Assembly: GCA_016946835.1 (NCBI GenBank)
Contig: JACVTC010000012.1
Coordinates: 948,501-1,012,500 of the forward strand
Direction of reading: 5' to 3'
Length of the DNA stretch: 64,000 nucleotides
From: Neocallimastix lanati (nom. inval.)
Lineage: Eukaryota > Neocallimastigomycota > Neocallimastigomycetes > Neocallimastigales > Neocallimastigaceae
A program made the position numbers and the translations under genes. This document shows positions 11,151 to 21,266 of this stretch, piece by piece (position 1 is the first letter of the stretch; every line of letters begins with the position of its first letter). Below the pieces are notes generated by a model. The model worked only from the letters and a program-made list of their open reading frames with translations. It made no database searches and was not told where the DNA came from.

Positions 11151-11162
11151 AATTAAAGGAAA

Positions 11163-11234
11163 AGCAGCGTAGCGCAGTGGAAGCGTGGTGGGCTCATAAC
11201 CCACAGGTCGTATGATCGAAATATACCGCTGCTA
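11163..11234 (+). tRNA. initiator tRNA-Met (CAT), copy 4
   Basis: Consensus initiator tRNA except for one C-to-T change in the 3' side of the T stem (GAAATATACC), which converts a G:C pair to G:U and should be tolerated. A and B box cores remain. The upstream tail is at native spacing, so this is one of the copies most likely to be expressed. Confidence 0.93.
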
Positions 11235-11356
11235 AATGATAAATTCTTTTTATTTTATTAGGATTTTTTTTTTTTTATATTTTACTAAGCTATTATTATT
11301 ATTATTACTATTATTTATACTGCAAATTTTTTTTTTAAATATTTTTATTTTAATAA

Positions 11357-11410
<54 letters not shown>

Positions 11411-11580
11411 TATACTACAAATTTTTTTTTAAATATTTTTATTTTAATAAATTTTTAAAAAATTATTGTTATCATCATTAATAAATAATAAAATTTTTTA
11501 TTACTATTTATATATACATATATAAAAAAAAAAAAATAATTATACCAAATTCTATACATAGAAAGAAAGACATCTCAAAA
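11235..11580 (+). repeat. spacer of tRNA unit 4
   Basis: Two (TTA)n blocks are separated by the TTATACTGCAAATTTTTT motif, followed by the tail with ACCAAATTCTATACATAG and GACATCTC. It ends in AAAA at the start of LTR E. No coding capacity. Confidence 0.75.
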
Positions 11581-12780
11581 TGATACGGGCTGGGGTTGAA
11601 ACACTAAGATATTCAAAACAAAAAAAAATAAATATTAACACATAACTATAAAAATAAGTTTGGAAACAAGAAAAAAAAATTAAATTTTAAAATATTCTTT
11701 ATTTAAATTTAAAATTAAAATTATTTGTTCCCAGTATTAAAAAGAAAGAAATTTATTCTTCTTTTTATACTTTTATTTTAATACATTTTATTTATTATTA
11801 ATATATTCTTTATAAAAAAAAACTATTATAACTATTTTATTTTAATTTTTAACTATTATTTTAAATTATTTTTTAAAAAAAAAAAATAACATTTATAAAA
11901 TTAAAATATAAAAAATTAATTTGGAGCTTGTATCACGAAGGGCATTCCGGGCGGTAGCTTCTTCTTGATATTGTTATTCAGAGAGAGAATTGTACAGAAT
12001 TGATATTTTCTGTATTTTAGATCATTTTTATTATTGGAATTCTTCTGTATTTTAGTTCATTTTTATTTTAATAAAGATTTAATTTATTTTTAATTTTTGT
12101 TTTATTTTTAGTTTATTTCAAAGGTTTAGAAAATATTATACAGAAACTTATAATTCTGTATTTTACATCAAATATTTATTGAAATAGGTTTTTTATTATT
12201 CTTAATATAAAAATAAGAATTAGTAATGATTTAAATATTATATAATTTTTAATAAGAATATTTAGTAATAATTTTTATTATATTTAATATTAATAAAATA
12301 TTTAATAATTATTTTTATTAGATTTGATATTAATAAAAGATTTTAATAAGAATATTTAATAATAATTTTTATTATAAAAGATTTTAATAAGAATATTTAA
12401 TAATAATTTTTATTATATTTGATATTAATAAAAGATTTTAATAAGAATATTTAATAATAATTTTTATTAGATTTGATATTAATAAAAGAATTTTATAAGA
12501 ATATTTAATAATAATTTTTATTATAAAAGATTTTAATAAGAATATTTAATAATAATTTTTATTATATTTAATATTAATAAAAGATTTTTATTAGAATATT
12601 TAATAATTTTTATTATATTTGATATTAATAAAAGATTTTAATAAGAATATTTAATAATAATTTTTATTATATTTGATATTAATAAAAGATTTTAATAAGA
12701 ATATTTAATAATAATTTTATTTTATTATTATTAAGAGTATTTAATAGGAAATACAAGGTATTTAGTGACACCCCGTATCA
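11581..12780 (-). mobile_element. solo LTR, family E (1200 bp; element IV type)
   Basis: Termini TGATACGGGCTGGGG and GACACCCCGTATCA form an imperfect inverted repeat. It matches the LTR of element IV (58256-59336) and the solo copy 34248-35097. A GC-richer core near 11930 includes GGGCATTCCGGGCGGTAG. The last third is a tandem array of a roughly 50-bp AT-rich unit. AAAA lies on both sides. Confidence 0.85.
12240..12720. repeat. minisatellite inside LTR E
   Basis: The repeated unit is roughly TTTTAATAAGAATATTTAAT, AATAATTTTTATTATATTTG, ATATTAATAAAAGA, in many copies with small variations. Copy number differs between the three E LTRs: very few near 34990, several near 58930-59250. This explains their length differences (1200, 850 and 1081 bp). 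Confidence 0.8.
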
Positions 12781-12784
12781 AAAA

Positions 12785-13290
12785 TGATACGATATTTTTA
12801 TTAAACATCAATATCAATATTTATTTTATTTTATTTGGACGATAACAGTAGGGAATAATTGACAAAATAATATATTCTAATATTATATAGAATAATACAC
12901 ACAATAATAATATTCACACTTTAATATTTAGTTTATTTATTTTATTTATTTATTATCATTCATCAATAAAAATACATCATCAATATAAATAGTTGTTAAT
13001 TAGTTAAAATATAATTAAATCATTCAATAAAATATAATTAATTACTAAAATCTCTCATATTATTAATGTAAACTAAATATAAAACTACACTAAACTATAC
13101 TAATAAACATGTCTATAAGTTAAATTATTAATAAACTAAATTAATATTAATAAAAGAACCATTTCTTAAACTATTATTATTTACTAACTATATATAATAT
13201 TACTAAATTATTATTAACCAATAAGATTTTATCAAATAATTCCTAACCTAAGTTTCACTAAATTATGGTATTTATGGTGGTACCGTATCA
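12785..13290. mobile_element. solo LTR, family B (506 bp)
   Basis: Same length and ends as 8763-9268, with few differences by eye. AAAA lies on both sides, between LTR E and element II. Confidence 0.8.
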
Positions 13291-13294
13291 AAAA

Positions 13295-14317
13295 TGGTTT
13301 GGTTCGGGGTTTTTATAAAAATTATTCAAAAATTATAAATAAAATTAAAACAATAATAAAAATAAAAATAAAAGATTAATATAAACAAAAAAAAAATAAA
13401 TAAACAATATAACTTTTTAAAATTTGATTTTTATAATTCTTTTATTAAATTTTTTTTATTTAAAAATTATAATGTTAGAATTACCATATAAAAAAAATAC
13501 AATTTTTTTACTGTTATTTATATTTTTTTCTTAAAATAATAGAAATGGTAAAGCCATTTCTTTGTATAATAAAAATTAATTATTATTAATAATTTTTATA
13601 TTATTTTTTTTTTTTTATTGTTAATATAATTATTATTTACTTATAATAAATAATGCTTATATATTAATCTATTACTAATTATTTATTACTAATCTACTTA
13701 ATTATATATTTTAAAAGACATTTTTTTTATTTTACAGAAATTAATTCTGTGGTTTAGTAATATTTATTTAATCATAAAGTTTAATTTTACTAAGTTTAAA
13801 AAAAATAATATTATTTAAATTGTTAATATAAAATTTATAATCATTTCATCAAATTTATAATATAATATTTATAATAAAACATATAATAATAATATAACTA
13901 TTTTCTTTTATGTTTAATTTTTTTTTTTTTTTTATTAGTAATCATTAATACAATTTTTAATCTGGAATTTTCCAAAGAAATAATTAATATTGATAAGTTT
14001 AATATTAATAAAAGAATTATTGATAAGATTTTGATAAACTATTAAGAAAATTGATAAAATAAACTATATAATATTGATAAGGATTTTAATAATAATAAAA
14101 TATAGATAAGAATAATAAAAGTAGTATAGATAAGGAATTAATATTAAATACACTTTTTTAAATAGTATAATTTAATTTGTACTAATTAGGAATATAGATG
14201 AATTTATTAGAATATAGAAAGTTCCAAAAGAATAAAGAATCAAATAATTTATTTAAGGGTTAAATAAATCATTTAAGATGAATAACCAAAAGAACATTAT
14301 TTGGGCATTCTTTATCA
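13295..14317 (-). mobile_element. 3' LTR of element II
   Basis: Paired with 18076-19102; very similar by eye with scattered single-base and T-run differences. Inside it, on the minus strand, lies the polypurine tract GTGGGGGCATCT abutting the LTR. Confidence 0.85.
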
Positions 14318-14340
14318 AGATGCCCCCACAAAGACTCAAG

Positions 14341-15540
14341 CTATACCAGAGCTGAGTTATACTTTACTATATTCTTTACATGAACATTTCTGTTCATTTG
14401 AATTCCGGTCTTGACGTCTGCAAGAGTAACAGTATTGAATTGCCTTTTAATTACCTTTAATGGTCTAACAAAGTAGGGTTCCAACTTAGTTCTACTAAAG
14501 TTTCTAACAAGCACAAGATCTCCGGCTTTAATTTCTTTAGCTTTATTCCAGCTCTGTTTTTCTTCTCGTCTGGCAGCCCAATATTTATTGGCATTCTTGA
14601 TATTTTCACAAGCTTCCATAGTCCAGCGATAATGATTGATAAACTTTTCCAGTAAGATTTCATCAGATGATTTATTAATTCTCTTAGTCGGTCTAGCTGC
14701 GATATCAAAGGGTTGCTGATCTTCTCGGCCATACACAAATTCGAAACTTGAATGATTAGTTGTAGAATTTTTAACTGTTCTAAGAGCCCAAAGAACCGAC
14801 GGTAATACTTCGTCCCAATCTCTATTTTCGGTTCCTAGAAGTCGTAATAGCTTGCCTATTTCTTTGTTCCTATTTTCCGTCAATCCATTGCTTTCAGGAT
14901 GATAAGTAGAAACAAACTTAACATAAACATCGTACAAATCGAGAAATACCTTGGTCATATCGGAAGTAAATTGTACCCCATTGTCAGTAGTAATAACTTG
15001 GGGAACTCCATGACGAGCGAAAACTTTAATTAAGAATTTTACTACATCTTTAGAAGTAATACTTTCAGTAGGCTCGGCTTCTACCCACTTAGTAAAGTAA
15101 TCTACTACTACTAAAATATATTGGTTATTGTTACTTGTTGGTTTTAGCGGACCTATAATATCTAGACCAAGATGTGTAAATGGACCTTCCACTTGAGTTG
15201 GAATATTTTCCGTGGGTTCTGGGTAAGGTTGCGGTCGATTCAATTGGCATTTGGCACATTTGGATATGACTCTTTTAATGTCATTCACCATATCATTCCA
15301 GTAGTAACTTTTCCTCAAGCGTTGGTATGTTTTGTAATAACCATCGTGGCCGATTTTATGAGCTTCGAATATAAGTTTTAACTTTTCGTCAGTTTCTGTG
15401 ACTAATTTCCTATAATTGTTTCCATCAATGAAGTATTCTACTCCATCTATTTTTGTAAACTTTTCGTTAATGAATTCTTTAATAACTTTGGATAGCAGAT
15501 CGTTTTCTTCATTATTACTAATTTTGATTGAATATCTTCT
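14341..15540 (-). CDS. integrase region of pol, element II
   Basis: An integrase that would insert element cDNA. The open frame runs from the deletion junction near 15540. The zinc-binding HHCC site comes first (HKIGHDG, then CAKCQ), then the DDE core with LGLDIIGPL, TTDNGVQFTS and ESNGLTENRN. A C-terminal module (VRNFSRTKLEPYFVRPLKV) follows. It stops at 14341, just before the polypurine tract. It is more than 80 percent identical by eye to the element III integrase. The frame is one base off the upstream pol stub, so it is probably not translated from gag-pol mRNA. Confidence 0.8.
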   Translation of the reverse strand, partial: RRYSIKISNNEENDLLSKVIKEFINEKFTKIDGVEYFIDGNNYRKLVTETDEKLKLIFEAHKIGHDGYYKTYQRLRKSYYWNDMVNDIKRVISKCAKCQLNRPQPYPEPTENIPTQVEGPFTHLGLDIIGPLKPTSNNNQYILVVVDYFTKWVEAEPTESITSKDVVKFLIKVFARHGVPQVITTDNGVQFTSDMTKVFLDLYDVYVKFVSTYHPESNGLTENRNKEIGKLLRLLGTENRDWDEVLPSVLWALRTVKNSTTNHSSFEFVYGREDQQPFDIAARPTKRINKSSDEILLEKFINHYRWTMEACENIKNANKYWAARREEKQSWNKAKEIKAGDLVLVRNFSRTKLEPYFVRPLKVIKRQFNTVTLADVKTGIQMNRNVHVKNIVKYNSALV

Positions 15541-16001
15541 TCAATTATAGTTGTAGGATGGTAATCCATTCTTTTAGCTTCTTCCTCTCTTTCTCTATCT
15601 CTCAATTCCTTTTCAATTTTTTTTTCTTTATTGATACTTGGTTGAGCGATAATAGAAGGATGAAGTTGGGTTGGAGGAGGTAGAGTGTCCATATTCTTAT
15701 CAGTCATTTCTAGTTCTCTTCTTTTTCTAAGAGCAGGAGTGGAAATTGAACGAGGTTGGTCTTTTAGTGTTTTGTACCTTCTCTTTTCTGCATTAGCCTC
15801 AACCTTTTTACTGAGTTGATCTAATTTCCTTTTCATGGCACAAAGAATATTGTATTCCTCATCAAAATCAGAAGAACGAAGTTCTATATCTTCCTCGACT
15901 TCTTCAATTTCGTTTCCATTAATTTCATTAGAAGACTGATAATTGACAGAAGCTATTTTATTGACGACGGGAGTGCTTCTTCTCCCTATTAATGATTTAA
16001 A
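15447..16001 (-). pseudogene. N-terminal stub of pol, element II
   Basis: The frame opens at the TTTAAAT site (FKSLIGRRSTP) and gives a charged linker matching element III (TPALRKRRE; PSIIAQPSINKEKKIEKELRDRE). Near 15540 homology jumps to the RNase H-integrase linker of element III. The missing part corresponds to about 50400-52860 there: protease, RT and RNase H. The joined frame is out of phase and reaches a stop at 15447. Confidence 0.8.
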
Positions 16002-16858
16002 TTTTTACTAAAAAGTTTATTTTTGTTATCTTCGATGATTGCTCTAAGTTTAGGACATTGTTGTTGGTAATGTCCTTTCTCTCCACAGAAATAGCAAGTT
16101 TTAATAGTGAGATTCCTCATTTTGTATACTAACTCATCCCTCTCAATTCCCTTATCAATAGGTTTTTGTTCTACTACTGGTTTTCTTCTAAAACTTTGAT
16201 TTGAGTGATTATTATGATTATTATTCGATTGATTTTGTTGAATACTAGAGTTTCCGTTGTCATTTCCTCTGATTAAACTCAAGCGATCTACTTTTTCAGC
16301 AACAGTAAAGGCTTTTTCTAAAGAGATCTCGTCTTTCAATGATACTCTTTTCCAGGCTTCTTTATTATTTTGTAATGATTCCGCATAGTCTAATACGCTC
16401 ACCTGTTTCTTTTTCTGTTTATTTAACTTTAGATATAGTGACCTGTACCTTTTATTGAAGTTTTTGACTTTTTCAAATCTTCCAATTTTTAAAGCGCGAA
16501 GTTCTCTGAGGAGTTGGTTTTGATCTTCCTTCACACCATAAAAAGTTTCCAGAGCTTCAACTATTTGAGGTAATGAGGGATACCCAGTTACTGGATCTTC
16601 ATTTTCTGAGTCCTCATCATCATCTTCAGATTCTTCATCTTCTTCCTGGTCCTTATTTTCTAGTTGCTGAATAATTTTTCTTGGTTCACCTTTGGAAGTC
16701 AGGACACATGCAATAAAAATTTTCTTTGGATCCGTTACATCTTGTAACTCAGCCCATAGTTGTATATCAGAGTACCAAGTCTGGATATCTAAATTTTCTT
16801 TAGAAAGAACTTCAATTCCTTTGAGTTCCTTCTTCAATTCCTTGAAATCTAGAGCCAT
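15989..16858 (-). CDS. gag: Gag of element II
   Basis: A 289-residue Gag. The ATG at 16858 (MALDFKELKKELK) is preferred over the upstream 16936 start because element III begins with the same block. Residues 1-70 form a helical N-terminal part with Trp residues. An acidic Glu/Asp stretch follows (about 75-90), then the capsid-like segment (LPQIVEALETFYGVKEDQNQ to KVDRLSLIRG) and an Asn/Gln-rich linker. A zinc knuckle CYFCGEKGHYQQQC lies near the C-terminus. It ends AAT TTA AAT CAT TAA, containing the slippery site. No lesion seen. Confidence 0.9.
   Translation of the reverse strand: MALDFKELKKELKGIEVLSKENLDIQTWYSDIQLWAELQDVTDPKKIFIACVLTSKGEPRKIIQQLENKDQEEDEESEDDDEDSENEDPVTGYPSLPQIVEALETFYGVKEDQNQLLRELRALKIGRFEKVKNFNKRYRSLYLKLNKQKKKQVSVLDYAESLQNNKEAWKRVSLKDEISLEKAFTVAEKVDRLSLIRGNDNGNSSIQQNQSNNNHNNHSNQSFRRKPVVEQKPIDKGIERDELVYKMRNLTIKTCYFCGEKGHYQQQCPKLRAIIEDNKNKLFSKNLNH
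15995..16001 (-). promoter_or_regulatory. -1 frameshift site TTTAAAT (element II)
   Basis: The gag codons AAT TTA AAT place T TTA AAT in the right phase, two codons before the gag stop. Slippage enters the pol frame as TTT AAA TCA. Confidence 0.78.
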
Positions 16859-16936
16859 TCTATGGTTTGTCTTGTTGAGATTTGAATAATATAGTAAAAT
16901 AGGATAATATAATATTGGGTTTTGATAAGGTAACAA

Positions 16937-17174
16937 GTTGATTACTTCAGTATGGAATTAATAATAATAATAAAAATAAAATTTTATCCTAGGCTCGAAT
17001 TCCTCTTCGACCCACCTAGAAGATTTTAGAAAGAAATTTTAAACTAAGTTCGAATTCTTCTTCGACCCACTTAGATATGAATATTTATTTCGTTAAACAG
17101 TTGAGCTCGAATTCCTTTTCGACCCACTCAACAGAACTTATTATTTGAATTATATTTATTTAGAAGCTTATATA

Positions 17175-17228
<54 letters not shown>

Positions 17229-18075
17229 GAAATTAATTTAATATTGTTATTATCAAGTTGAACTACCGACCAAGTTATATATAATAAACTACTAACTTAT
17301 GGGTCTTTCGTCCGATAATATTCATTCCGTCACCCTATTCACGTGATCTATGTTCCGTCACACGCTTCAGGATCTTAATATTACCCCTACTATCCCCCTC
17401 TTGACAGCTAGTAAGGCTTGTTTATAATGATATAACTTGTTTAATTCAATCTTGATAAGAAAAGTATATTTCAATTATCAATATTAAATTAAAACAAATT
17501 TTAAATATAACTTAAGGAATATTAAAAAAAAAATTTTTTTTTTTTTTTTGTTTGTTTGTTTGTTTTATTATAAAAAAAAAGTATAACAAATTTAAAAATA
17601 TACAAATTTACTAATATTATTAAAAATTTTATTTTATCTTTCTGCTTAACGGCATTTCCGGAAATTTTCCGTACTTATACCAAAACATAGGAAGTAGTAT
17701 ATAAGTTAGCCCAGCTCGCCTATTACGGCTTCATGTAGCACTTACACCGGGCGCTTCTGCTGTCAAACCAACAGAACGGCCAGAACCCAAGAATAGTTGT
17801 CACTACAACCTACCCTTGAGGATAACTAACCTGAAAACTTCCTAATTCTTGCGATTTGGCTAAGTACGCTTCTAAATCGTACTAAATCCAATAAGCAAGA
17901 AAGACAGGTTATAAAAATTCTAATAATATATAAAGGAAGTTTCACCGATAAAAAAAAATTATCTATCACTTCCTATAATTTTAATAAATAAAAAAAAAAG
18001 TTTTATAAGAAAGCTATTATTTTAATTCTATTTAAATTTTATCCTAACTTTCCCCGATATCTCCACCAAATTTTA
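16937..18075 (-). other. 5' leader of element II with primer site and structured segments
   Basis: Noncoding. It contains three tandem hairpins (16989-17132), a 46-nt poly(A) tract in RNA sense (17179-17224) and a long segment at 17641-17910 with near-balanced composition and several inverted repeats. Next to the 5' LTR, 18052-18068 reads TGGTGGAGATATCGGGG on the minus strand, fitting the 3' end CCCCGATATCTCCACCA of some tRNA. The identical 17-mer serves element III. Confidence 0.7.
16989..17132 (-). repeat. three tandem covarying hairpins in the leader of element II
   Basis: Each copy (16989-17019, 17044-17074, 17100-17132) reads on the minus strand: outer stem, TGGG, TCGAA, a purine loop of 6 bases, TTCGA, one base, outer stem. 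The inner part is conserved. The outer stems differ but stay paired: CTAGG with CCTAG, CTAAG with CTTAG, GTTGAG with CTCAAC. Such compensatory change indicates selection on RNA structure. The role is not known; packaging or translation control are possibilities. Confidence 0.75.
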
Positions 18076-19102
18076 TGGTTTGGTTCGGGGTTTTTATAAA
18101 AATTATTCAAAAATTATAAATAAAATTAAAACAATAATAAAAATAAAAATAAAAGATTAATATAAACAAAAAAAAAAATAAATAAACAATATAACTTTTT
18201 AAAATTTGATTTTTATAATTCTTTTATTAAATTTTTTTTATTTAAAAATTATAATGTTAGAATTACCATATAAAAAAAATACAATTTTTTTTACTGTTAT
18301 TTATATTTTTTTCTTAAAATAATAGAAATGGTAAAGCCATTTCTTTGTATAATAAAAATTAATTATTATTAATAATTTTTATATTATTTTTTTTTTTTTT
18401 ATTGTTAATATAATTATTATTTACTTATAATAAATAATGCTTATATATTAATCTATTACTAATTATTTATTACTAATCTACTTAATTATATATTTTAAAA
18501 GACAATTTTTTTATTTTACAGAAATTAATTCTGTGGTTTAGTAATATTTATTTAATCATAAAGTTTAATTTTACTAAGTTTAAAAAAAATAATATTATTT
18601 AAATTGTTAATATAAAATTTATAATCATTTCATCAAATTTATAATATAATATTTATAATAAAACATATAATAATAATATAACTATTTTCTTTTATGTTTA
18701 ATTTTTTTTTTTTTTTTATTAGTAATCATTAATACAATTTTTAATCTGGAATTTTCCAAAGAAATAATTAATATTGATAAGTTTAATATTAATAAAAGAA
18801 TTATTGATAAGATTTTGATAAACTATTAAGAAAATTGATAAAATAAACTATATAATATTGATAAGGATTTTAATAATAATAAAATATAAATAAGAATAAT
18901 AAAAGTAGTATAGATAAGGAATTAATATTAAATACACTTTTTTAAATAGTATAATTTAATTTATACTAATTAGGAATATAGATGAATTTATTAGAATATA
19001 GAAAGTTCCAAAAGAATAAAGAATCAAATAATTTATTTAAGGGATTAAATAAATCATTTAAGATGAATAACCAAAAGAACATTATTTGGGCATTCTTTAT
19101 CA
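18076..19102 (-). mobile_element. 5' LTR of element II
   Basis: Partner of 13295-14317, with the same TGGTTTGG start and CTTTATCA end. It is followed by AAAAT and LTR H. Confidence 0.85.
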
Positions 19103-19107
19103 AAAAT

Positions 19108-20031
19108 TGTTGAGGTTCGGGACAGAATAATAATAAATATAGAAATAAACACTAAAATAAAAAAAATTAAAAATTAAAATATATCTTTTTTTTTAAAATA
19201 TTTTATTTATTTATTTAATAAAAATTATTCAATTAAAAACTAAAAATAAATTAATTTCTTTAATAAGATTATATTTTTTTCTTCAGATTATTTTTCTAAA
19301 ATACAATTTTCTCATCTATTTATATTTTTTTTTATCGTTAGAAATGGTCAAGCCATTTCTTTAGAATATCTTAGAGTTACATGTTTGAATTGTATTTAAA
19401 TTATAAATTCATAATCTATTTTATTATAATAAATAATTATTACATATTATTAAATTCTAAACTATTTATTATTAATTGTAGTGATAATATATTTTAAAAA
19501 TAATTTTATTACTTTTACAGAACTATTAGTAATAGAGTATTATTTAATTTTATACTATTTTTAAATAAAAGTATTTTAGATTATTATCTATTATTAATCT
19601 TATTATAAATAGGGTGTATTTTGGAAGGAAGTATTACTAATTTTAATGACAAGGATCATGGATTTAAGTAAAATATTTTTAAATCATTATTAATTATATT
19701 AATTTTTATTAATAATAAATAATCTGTATTAGTAATATTTGTAAAATAAAATTTTCTTTAATAATAAAATATTGATAGAATAAATCATATTAATAAAACT
19801 AGATATTGATAATAATATTGATATTAATAATATAGTATTAATTTTAATAATAAAGTATTGATATTAATAAAGAATTTATATTAATAATAATAAATTTAAT
19901 ATTAGTAATAATTTGGCAGTAATAGAACATAAGAAAGTTCCCCAAGTAAGGAAATAAATAATTTAATTTTAGTGGTTAAGTTATTTTTATGAAAAATAAT
20001 AAAATTAACATTATTTATTCATTCCTCAACA
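19108..20031. mobile_element. solo LTR, family H (924 bp)
   Basis: Perfect inverted ends TGTTGAGG and CCTCAACA, with 4-bp target duplication AAAT at 19104-19107 and 20032-20035. It ends 13 bp upstream of tRNA copy 5. A GGTCAAGCCATTTC motif near 19345 echoes the GGTAAAGCCATTTC of LTR II. Confidence 0.83.
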
Positions 20032-20044
20032 AAATTCAAGAAGA

Positions 20045-20116
20045 AGCAGCGTAGCGCAGTGGAAGCGTGGTGGGCTCATAACCCACAGGTCGTATTATCG
20101 AAACATACCGCTGCTA
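20045..20116 (+). tRNA. initiator tRNA-Met (CAT), copy 5, T-stem mismatch
   Basis: Consensus sequence except G-to-T at the end of the T stem (GTATT ATCGAAA CATAC). This breaks the closing pair of the T loop and alters the B box. The acceptor, D and anticodon arms are intact. It may be weakly functional or silent. Confidence 0.88.
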
Positions 20117-20202
20117 AATAATATTTTTCCTTTTATCATTTTATGGAAAAAAGTTTTTTTTTTATTTTATTAGAATAATTTTTTTTTGTTATTTTACTAT
20201 TC

Positions 20203-20244
<42 letters not shown>

Positions 20245-20415
20245 TATTAATACTATAAATTTTTTTTTTATGTTTTTATTTTAATAAATTTTTAAAAAAT
20301 TATTTTCATCATCATTAATAAAGAATAAAATTTTTTATTACTATTTATATATACATATATAAAAAAAAAAAATAATAATTATACCAAATTCTATACATAG
20401 AAAGAAAGACATCTC
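20117..20415 (+). repeat. spacer of tRNA unit 5
   Basis: Same layout as unit 3: AATATTTTTCCTTTTATC, one (TTA)n block, then the tail ending GACATCTC. The 4 bp GAAG that follow are repeated at the next two element boundaries. Confidence 0.75.
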
Positions 20416-20419
20416 GAAG

Positions 20420-20790
20420 TGGTACAATGTAAATGAATTTTTAAAATTTAAATCTGATTATATTAATATTCACAATAATAAGTAATTCACACTAAAGTTG
20501 TAAATTATAACTAAATACTTAAATTCTACTTTATAAATTGTTTATTTAATTTTTATTAAATTTTTATTTTTGATCAATTGAAATCTCAATTTAGATCAAT
20601 TGTCATTCAATCTAATTTTTACATTTAATAAAGTTATATGTGGAAAAAGAGAGAGTCTTAATAATTTCTAATTTTACACTTTATATATAAATTTCAATTT
20701 AATTTATCCTTTTATGGATTAATTTGATTTTCTATTTTTTATGTAAATTTAATTTTATTTAATTTTAATTTTTCACTTGGTCTCGTACCA
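20420..20790. mobile_element. solo LTR, family J (371 bp)
   Basis: Inverted ends TGGTAC and GTACCA, with GAAG immediately before and after (20416-20419, 20791-20794). It contains AATTTGATTTTC and an internal repeat of AATTGAAATCTCAATTTAG. No internal region. Confidence 0.78.
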
Positions 20791-20794
20791 GAAG

Positions 20795-21262
20795 TGATAC
20801 GATATTTTATTTATGTATCTAAATTAATATTTATTTATGGGCAATGACAATAAGGAATTATGACAAAATAATATATTCTAATATTAAATAGAAATAACAC
20901 ATACAATAATACAAAATAAAGTAATAAATATATCTTTTTAATGTTCTCTTTATTTATTATTAATTATTAATTATTACATCAATTATTATTATTATTACTC
21001 TTTTATATAAATATTATAATTAATTATCTCAAATATATATAATATCTCTTTTAACTATACTAAAATAAAATATAAAAATAGCTATTTATGTGAATTAATT
21101 TATAATAAGTATAAACTTATAAATAAAAGAATTCTCTGTTTAATAATTATTATTCTAAAATTATATATATTATTATAAAATTATTATTGACCAATAATAT
21201 TTAAGTATTTCTTTAACCTAAAGAATCTACCTAAATACCATTTTTATAGTGGTCACGTAACA
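20795..21262. mobile_element. solo LTR, family B variant (468 bp)
   Basis: Starts TGATACGATATTTTATTTATG and ends GGTCACGTAACA; GAAG lies on both sides. It is closest to the fragment at 10894. Confidence 0.75.
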
Positions 21263-21266
21263 GAAG

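Larger units (their letters stand above)
13295..19102 (-). mobile_element. Ty3/gypsy-type element II, internally deleted
   Basis: Two LTRs of about 1.02 kb (13295-14317 and 18076-19102), starting TGGTTTGGTTCGGGG and ending TTCTTTATCA, flank a shortened internal region on the minus strand: primer site, leader, gag, the N-terminal stub of pol, then integrase. Protease, RT and RNase H are missing, so the copy is non-autonomous. It is closest to element III in protein sequence. Confidence 0.9.

Noticed and set aside
14457-14738. 93-residue minus-strand ORF within the element II integrase region
   Set aside because: It overlaps the integrase frame in another phase and has no homologous counterpart at the same place in element III.
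16937-18075. tRNA-like or T-arm interpretation of the TTCGAATTC hairpins at 16989-17132
   Set aside because: The TTCGAATTC string resembles a tRNA T arm, but no full cloverleaf can be drawn and the paired outer stems indicate simple hairpins.
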